DNA from: Mastigias papua
Taxonomy: Eukaryota; Cnidaria; Scyphozoa; Rhizostomeae; Mastigiidae
Assembly (NCBI GenBank): GCA_964019165.1
Contig: OZ025282.1
Coordinates: 524,001-588,000, forward strand
DNA: 64,000 bases
Direction: 5' to 3'
The stretch's first letter is position 1. Every line of letters starts with the position of its first letter. The position numbers were made by a program, and so were the translations under genes. Below the pieces are notes generated by a model that was not told the DNA's origin, searched no databases, and saw nothing but the letters and a program-made list of their open reading frames with translations. This document shows positions 59,401 through 64,000 of this stretch, piece by piece.

Positions 59401-61743
59401 TCTCCAATTTGCCAGAAATGCCCAGTAGGTTTCTTCCAAGATGCTGAAGGTATGACGGAATGTGAACCTTGTCCAGAATTCCATTCAACATTACAGTCTG
59501 GCGCAACAGAGTTGACTCAGTGTCTACGTAAGTTACAAGTATTTTTCTATGAATGTATTCTTTCAATCGTATTGCACTATTGTTGTTCTGAAGTTCCCTC
59601 TGATTGCACAATGTGCAAGGTACAATTTGATGTTCCATCAAACAAATTTCACGAAGTATTTTCAGTTGGTATAAAGAAGATGATAGTTACACTAGTGGTT
59701 AAAGCGAACTGAATCTATAATATGAATTGAAAACACTGAAAGAAATGACAGCTGATTAGTGCAAATATGGCAGTCCTCACGAAAAATGCATGCATTTCTG
59801 CAACTCTTTGTTATTGTTTGGTTTGGCATTGTAGGCTACTGCCGTGCCTTCATTTATCGACTACGCCATACCAGGGCCGTCTTTTATTGTTTGATTATTT
59901 CCTAGTATGGATTTTATAAGAAGAAACTAAATACAATATAACGGATGGATATAGCTGTAACGTTGTTTCCTAAAATAAAGTATGCTTTTCCTGAAAAATG
60001 AAAATTTTTTGATCGAATTTTACATGAATGTTAAGAAAGTCAAGTAATAAATTTGAAGCTTCTTTGTAAGAGCTTTTCATTGTTTGTTGCTTGTAATGGA
60101 AATTTGACTGCAATTTTTCTCACAGCCAAATGTATTGCCGGAAAATTCTCACCAACTGGTCTCGAAAACCAAGGTAGTCCGTGCCAGCCTTGTCCCAAAG
60201 GAACGTACACCAATGTGAATGGATCGAAGGAATGTGAAGCATGTCCCCAAGGAACAACCACTCTTACTATAGGAGCAGACAGTGATAGCGATTGTGTCGG
60301 TAAGTTTTGTAGAGATTTAAATATTAGAATCACTTTTAAATCATATTCATTTTGAAAATGGAACGGTCGGAATGGAACAAAAATGGAACGAAAATGGAAT
60401 GGAGAAAGATCAAGCTTTGAATGGATAATGCTCATGCTTTTCATGAATGAAAATTGATGCTTTCTGACCTTCAAACAAACTTTTGATATAAGAATTTGTT
60501 ACGCACTTTTCTGTTGGATTAAATATCTTTTTAAAATTAATTGGAGAAGAGATGGGGCAGTTCTTTTTCAACTTGTTTTAGTGCTACTTACTTACTGTGT
60601 GATCACCTGTTTTAGAAATATGCCAAAAATCTTAGATTTTCCGTTTGTACTTGTCAATACACTAAATTAAAACTTCTCCTATTCATTTCAATTGCATGTC
60701 ATTACGGATCATCTTACCATCATTCTACATCTCGAAATTCTAGATCTTGCCCTGTTTCTAGATCTAAATCTAAAATCAACAAACTGGAATTTATCTACCT
60801 TTCTTCTTGACAATTATTTTTCTTCTTATGTTAGGAGCTTTGCTATAGGCCTCAAAACCGTTCCCAAAACAGCAAAACCCACTTCGGCTTATTTTCTCTG
60901 TAGATATATTTTCATTCTTCGTTCCTACTCCACTAAATTGACTAAAATTTCATTTAGATATTGTTTAGATCTCTTAGTTAATATTACACAAGTAACTTAT
61001 CAAAATTATTGATTAGCTGACAAAATATTTCGGTTTTATTAGGTATACATCAACTACTATCACACTAAATCATTTTCCTCTTTTTCATTATGGTGATAAA
61101 AGACACATACAAACGTAGGTGTTGTGCTCAAAGAAGGATATCAATTAGTGTTTGGTTTTGCTTTTGACAGGTGCACCAAAGATCGATTTTATCATGCCAC
61201 AGGCACAAGTTTCTGAACAGATTGGCAATGCATTGAATCTTGCTTGCATATTCAAAGGGATCATCCTACCAACGCCAAACAAAATCTGGTCGAAAATCGG
61301 AGGTGCGCTCTATATTATCACCTTCAGAGTAGCGACTGACAAGATTTATCGATGTTCTTGGACATTTTATTTGTGTGTAATAATAATCAACCCTTTGTCT
61401 TGTGCTGGTTCTAATTCAGTAGCTAAATTTCATACTTGCTCTTAAACTGATGGCATGAAGCTGTTCAACAATGAAAATTGCATCCCATTACCCAAATATC
61501 GTGATGTTTTGCTTCTTTATGGTCGCTTATTTACTCCGTGGTTAATATGTTTATGCTAATTCATTCACAGGAAGCCTCCCTACAACTGCAATTCAGAAGG
61601 ATGTGCTGAATTTGGATCAAGAATTGATTGGCATGATTTTGATTATTCCAAAAGCAACCTCTTCAGATGCTGGTACCTACAGATGTACCGTTCGCAATCA
61701 GCTTGGTGGTGATTCGCGATCATTCCAAGTTACTCTTTCATAA
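32781..61743 (+). CDS. Giant secreted mosaic protein (TSP1, unassigned core, lectins, EGF, sushi, HYR, Ig), 46 exons
   Basis: Secreted matrix or humoral-defence-like protein of about 2570 residues; I do not recognise a named orthologue. The signal peptide is [20 protein letters not shown]. There is no transmembrane segment at the C-terminus, which ends in an Ig domain (stop 61741-61743). Exons: 32781-32844, 34688-34846, 35176-35346, 36357-36545, 37003-37176, 37960-38139, 38627-38835, 39031-39272, 39646-39855, 40177-40459, 41292-41414, 42194-42382, 42753-42985, 43366-43471, 43665-43832, 44120-44257, 44632-44781, 45106-45315, 45673-45898 (end uncertain), 46074-46123, 47004-47154, 47468-47633, 48004-48260, 48378-48538, 49016-49172, 49414-49528, 49974-50172, 50699-50816, 51631-51744, 52148-52321, 53201-53443, 53763-53816, 53874-54005, 54130-54267, 54952-55077, 55554-55676, 56060-56263, 56544-56738, 56874-57107, 57515-57757, 58492-58704, 58930-59019, 59366-59527, 60126-60299, 61171-61302, 61571-61743. 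Every junction keeps phase. Sub-blocks are listed separately. Confidence 0.85.
34040..34235. repeat. CACTATAG-type MITE copy in mosaic-gene intron 1
   Basis: CTGATGAGTGTCAGATGAAAA, TTTCAGTATGCCAAAAGAAG and CTCGCTTTTTCGTGCAATAG match the right arm of the element at 28222-28509 in order. Only the right half is clear. Confidence 0.6.
34688..38139 (+). other. Five thrombospondin type-1 repeats of the mosaic gene (exons 2-6)
   Basis: One repeat per exon, each bounded by phase-1 introns. Typical openings are [48 protein letters not shown] and [15 protein letters not shown], followed by CNNPSP/CNSPPP-type motifs. Repeats 2-5 have six cysteines. Repeat 1 ([15 protein letters not shown]) has only three and no closing cysteine pair. 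In known proteins TSP1 repeats bind glycosaminoglycans, carry C-mannose on such tryptophans, and occur in matrix proteins. Confidence 0.9.
40677..40716. repeat. (TA)n microsatellite
   Basis: Dinucleotide run in intron 10 of the mosaic gene; a second TA run lies at 40855-40880. Confidence 0.97.
44542..44617. repeat. (ATTAT)n microsatellite beside a splice acceptor
   Basis: About 15 pentanucleotide units ending some 13 bp before the acceptor AG (44630-44631) of mosaic exon 17. Confidence 0.96.
48378..50816 (+). other. Ricin B-like lectin repeats of the mosaic gene (exons 24-28)
   Basis: Residues about 1350-1600. At least four repeating units have the ricin-B pattern Cys-hydrophobic, later Cys, then Q-x-W or a relative: [11 protein letters not shown] with LKGCND and [13 protein letters not shown] with [15 protein letters not shown] with LRSACQ and [14 protein letters not shown] with THGCHEFAF; and GLCVQTRNK with GSSC. 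In the known family this beta-trefoil binds galactose or N-acetylgalactosamine. Substrate here is unknown. A basic SLKRRRSD loop interrupts exon 25. Confidence 0.7.
50403..50443. repeat. (ATTG)n microsatellite
   Basis: Tetranucleotide run within a longer degenerate GATTGA-rich stretch (about 50280-50450), in a mosaic-gene intron. Confidence 0.93.
51160..51376. mobile_element. Foldback / long-inverted-repeat element
   Basis: The left arm (CCGCCAAATGTTTAAGAG, GATCAGGTGTATTTTC, GACCAATCATCATGCAGG) is mirrored by the right arm (CTGCATGCTGATTGG, GGGAAAACAGACCTGATCAG, CTCAAACATTTGGCAGC). Arms are about 90 bp with a loop of about 30 bp. No coding capacity. In a mosaic-gene intron. Confidence 0.8.
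52679..52902. mobile_element. Non-autonomous hAT-like element
   Basis: The ends CAGTGGTTCCAAAA and, inverted, CAGCAATTCCCAACTAGGG are imperfect inverted repeats of the CAG-starting hAT type. The right end carries GGTCCC and GGGGACTGCAAAAGG when read inward. No exact 8-bp target duplication is visible. In the intron that splits the F-type lectin. Confidence 0.6.
53068..53101. repeat. (ACAATGG)n tandem repeat
   Basis: About five 7-bp units, 100 bp upstream of the acceptor of exon 31. Confidence 0.93.
53874..55676 (+). other. Four EGF repeats of the mosaic gene (exons 33-36)
   Basis: One repeat per exon, phase 1-1. Repeat 1 opens [13 protein letters not shown]. Repeats 2-4 open [24 protein letters not shown] and [12 protein letters not shown], the calcium-binding EGF signature, and close with C-x-C ... 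G-Y/F motifs such as [18 protein letters not shown] and CSCNTGYRL. Confidence 0.93.
56060..56738 (+). other. Two sushi (CCP) modules of the mosaic gene (exons 37-38)
   Basis: Each exon encodes one module, about 65 residues. Landmarks: [43 protein letters not shown] for the first; [44 protein letters not shown] for the second. In known proteins these modules act in complement control and adhesion. Confidence 0.9.
56874..57757 (+). other. Two HYR modules of the mosaic gene (exons 39-40)
   Basis: Immunoglobulin-like hyalin repeats. The first has [26 protein letters not shown] and [10 protein letters not shown]. The second has [48 protein letters not shown] and KCVFSIEVK. The pairing with sushi and GCC2/GCC3 modules recalls SVEP1 (polydom) in part. 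Confidence 0.88.
57196..57265. repeat. 13-bp minisatellite
   Basis: Five copies of CCCCACTTGCATA with one substitution, inside a longer CCCCA-rich degenerate region (about 57175-57410). In a mosaic-gene intron. Confidence 0.9.
58492..61743 (+). other. C-terminal modules of the mosaic gene: Cys-rich, GCC2/GCC3-like, Ig (exons 41-46)
   Basis: Exons 41-42 encode an unassigned module of about 100 residues with scattered cysteines ([13 protein letters not shown] ... [10 protein letters not shown] ... [10 protein letters not shown] ... IAYYC). Exons 43-44 encode two ephrin-receptor-like (GCC2/GCC3) repeats: [20 protein letters not shown] and [20 protein letters not shown] with CPKGTY. Exons 45-46 encode a single Ig domain ([33 protein letters not shown]) ending at VTLS. 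ATTAAA motifs follow the stop at about 61776 and 61792 and could serve polyadenylation. Confidence 0.82.
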
Positions 61744-62707
61744 ACATCAATAGATTTAACTGGATTTGTGTTATGATTAAAATGCAGAGGAATTAAACTT
61801 TTATTTTGTGGAATACTATATCTCAAAATTGTTTTATGAATTAACATTGTTAGCTTTGAATCAATTTATTTTCATCAAATTTCAATTCCATTATTTCATG
61901 ATATTTTATCATGAATATTTTATCGTGTGTTTTTTGCTAAAACGGTTTCGACGTATCAAACACCCTAACATCATCCTTTCTTTTCCTCGTGTAGTTAATT
62001 TTTCTCTATGTTTCCACAATAGAAATTTGGCTAAGTTTCACTGACACACAAACAGAATGTATAGTTTTCTTTCTATTGAATTTATTTGAGAACAGGGAAA
62101 AACATGGCACGTTATGTTTTGCTGTTGTAACTCTCTCGAGAAAAGGAAAGAACCGAAAGATTACGAGGTTTATGTATCAGGAAAGTCATTGAAAATGTGT
62201 TAAAGAATATCATATTTGTATTGCAGCAATTTATAGAGAGAGTTGGTTTGGGATGGCTAATATGAAAGCAAAAGATTATGCATAAGAAGATGGAATTTTG
62301 AATTTCCGCTTAGGATTGTCAATTTGACAATAGATTATATTTCAGTAAAACATCTCCGCCATTTAAAGTTTGGCTGCAGTGGGGTTTGTTGCAAGGGAAA
62401 TCTTGTTCATAAGTATCATTTGTCTCTTCAATTTCAGTTTCACTTATAATTAAAAAAGACCCTTATAGCTTCATTATTAGCAAGAGCAGGTTAGATTAAA
62501 CTCGAGAGCGATCAAGAAGCAAAACTAATGTTTTATTGTACTCATACACATATTTCTCTCTAACAGTTCATCTCTAAAAGATTAATGTCAATTCACTCTA
62601 ACTGATCTCAGTTTTAATTTCTAATGCACAAAGAGCCAATTTCTTAACAACTTAGTTGAAGAAAATTCTGTGAGGTACGTTTCTCCTCTTTTCATGATTT
62701 CGCTTTG
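61744..62707. other. Intergenic region between convergent mosaic gene and GPCR
   Basis: AT-rich DNA holding the two 3' ends. No exon, RNA gene or clear repeat recognised. Confidence 0.5.
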
Positions 62708-63952
62708 CTATGAAACTTGTTCATCTTCTTTTTCAGGAATCTGTCCATTCTCTTTGCTTGTTAGAAAGCTAGAACGGTGCAATCTAAGCATAACGGTGTC
62801 AGCACTGCCCGATCTCTTTCCACGTGACCATAGATTAAGTAAACTTTTGCTTTGACTTTCAAAACTTGATTGTCGTCTGCCAAATATGAGCATTCTGTGG
62901 AACGATGAAGTCCGTTGACGACTGTCCCGGTGCTGTTTCCTTTTCAAATATTTGTAGATCAGCTTGCGGCAACCTTGACGCAACAATTTTGTCATTAGAA
63001 TATAAACGATGGGATTTATGCTGCTAATGAACCAAGGAAGCACAAGAAGAAACCATTCGTAAAGAGGAGATCTTTCAATAACATCACCGTTGAAGTGTTC
63101 AGACCAGAATGTACCAAAATAGAAACCCCAACCAACCAAAAATGGTACCAGAATGAGCATGAGATTTGCGGCTACTTTGGCTTCATACAATTGCAATTTC
63201 TTCTTTCCTTGTTTCTTGCTGTTTTCATCATATATATTATTCACCCTAAGGGATTTCTCCAACTGTCGTGACATCTTGATGATACGTAGTGTGATACAGA
63301 GGATGAGAGCATAAGATACTAATACAATTGCACATGGAATGATGAATCCTACGAAATATGCGATTGTTAACACTGTCGACTGGTAGGCGACACTATAGAA
63401 CTTGCATCTCAAAACACTGATGGTGAAAATAAGCAAGACATAACTCCATATGCCAATTATTATATACATTGCTCTTCTGCGATGAAACAATCTGTCATAG
63501 TGCAATGGTTTCATTACAGCGAGTGCGCGATCGAAGCTCACCGCTGCGAGGCTCATGATCGATGCAGAGGCAATGGCTATGTCCATCGATGGAAAGAGGA
63601 ATATCTGCATGCTGACCGGAAGGCTGAGATTAAGTCCGTCGTAGCACAGGAACGAAACCATAACGATCATCATAAGAAGATCGGCAGCCGCGAGGCTGCA
63701 AATAAGGTAATTTGTGGCATTGCGCAGCGTACGGACTTTTGAAACGGCAGCAATTATTAACCCGTTGGCAGCGATACCGGGTAAGATAATTATTGAAGCA
63801 CATACATACAGAGCTATATACAGTGGATGTAGTCCCTCCATTACCATACCATAATGAGCCGTGTGGTTGCCAGTCGCTTGTGTCATATTTACCTTGGTAT
63901 TCCCAGGAGAAGTTGAATTGTTAAACTGCATCATTCCCATTGTTGGTAACAT
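62708..63952 (-). CDS. Rhodopsin-class GPCR, single exon, amine-receptor-like
   Basis: Seven-transmembrane receptor of 414 residues with no intron; ligand unknown. The N-terminus carries N-glycosylation sequons (NNS, NMT, NHT). Class A landmarks: AANGL (N1.50) in TM1, LAAADLL (D2.50) in TM2, SFDRALAV at the end of TM3, GIWSY (W4.50), FIIPCAI (P5.50) with a following SYALIL, and INPIVY (NPxxY) in TM7. An Asp lies 18 residues before the TM3 Arg, the D3.32 position that binds amines in aminergic receptors. Odd points: DRY is DRA, the canonical Cys3.25 is replaced by Ile, and TM6 reads VPFLVGWGFYF rather than CWxP. The C-tail is long and rich in Ser and basic residues. A peptide or orphan class A receptor is the alternative. 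The ATG at 63952 is the first in frame. Confidence 0.9.
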   Translation of the reverse strand: MLPTMGMMQFNNSTSPGNTKVNMTQATGNHTAHYGMVMEGLHPLYIALYVCASIIILPGIAANGLIIAAVSKVRTLRNATNYLICSLAAADLLMMIVMVSFLCYDGLNLSLPVSMQIFLFPSMDIAIASASIMSLAAVSFDRALAVMKPLHYDRLFHRRRAMYIIIGIWSYVLLIFTISVLRCKFYSVAYQSTVLTIAYFVGFIIPCAIVLVSYALILCITLRIIKMSRQLEKSLRVNNIYDENSKKQGKKKLQLYEAKVAANLMLILVPFLVGWGFYFGTFWSEHFNGDVIERSPLYEWFLLVLPWFISSINPIVYILMTKLLRQGCRKLIYKYLKRKQHRDSRQRTSSFHRMLIFGRRQSSFESQSKSLLNLWSRGKRSGSADTVMLRLHRSSFLTSKENGQIPEKEDEQVS

Positions 63953-64000
63953 ATATCTTGCTCACTCCTGCTAGTATAAAAATTTTGAAGTTTTGAGATT

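Overview
The window looks like nuclear DNA of an animal. It is AT-rich, its genes are intron-rich with GT-AG splice sites, and five of the six gene models recovered are recognisable metazoan families. I infer an early-branching metazoan, most likely a cnidarian, because a huge secreted TSP1/lectin/EGF/sushi mosaic sits beside an intronless class A GPCR. The sequence alone does not prove the phylum. There are no prokaryotic operons, CRISPR arrays or rRNA genes.

Layout. (1) 451-9242, minus: SRBD1 (Tex-family RNA-binding protein), 17 exons, with its C-terminal S1 domain beyond the left edge. (2) 9496-15583, plus: PINCH/LIMS adaptor, five LIM domains, 13 exons, complete; it starts 253 bp from SRBD1, head to head. 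(3) 17708-21426, minus: a Rit/Ric-like Ras GTPase, 4 exons, no CAAX box. (4) 23275-26611, minus: SIRT6 deacylase, 6 exons, complete. (5) 26794-30183, plus: NR2C2AP homologue, 4 exons, complete; it starts 182 bp from SIRT6, head to head. (6) 32781-61743, plus: one 46-exon gene for a secreted protein of about 2570 residues. Its order is signal peptide, five TSP1, a core of about 1040 residues that I cannot assign, ricin-B-like repeats, F-type lectin, four EGF, two sushi, two HYR, a Cys-rich module, two GCC2/GCC3-like repeats and a C-terminal Ig. (7) 62708-63952, minus: a single-exon rhodopsin-like GPCR.

Genes 1-5 are housekeeping or signalling genes (RNA/chromatin, integrin adhesion, small GTPase) with no evident shared pathway. 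Gene 6 is the most interesting. Reading phases close across all 46 exons. The shuffled modules are bounded almost entirely by phase-1 introns, whereas the unassigned core uses mixed phases. The core holds a beta-rich section, a coiled coil, a cationic amphipathic stretch ending in a tetrabasic site, and a hydrophobic helix.

Non-coding DNA carries several short non-autonomous DNA transposons (a multi-copy family with CACTATAG-type termini, one element with a clear 8-bp target duplication, hAT-like ends, a foldback element) and many microsatellites, some directly beside splice sites.

Exon boundaries were set by eye from splice consensus, phase continuity and family similarity recalled from memory. 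No search or alignment was run.
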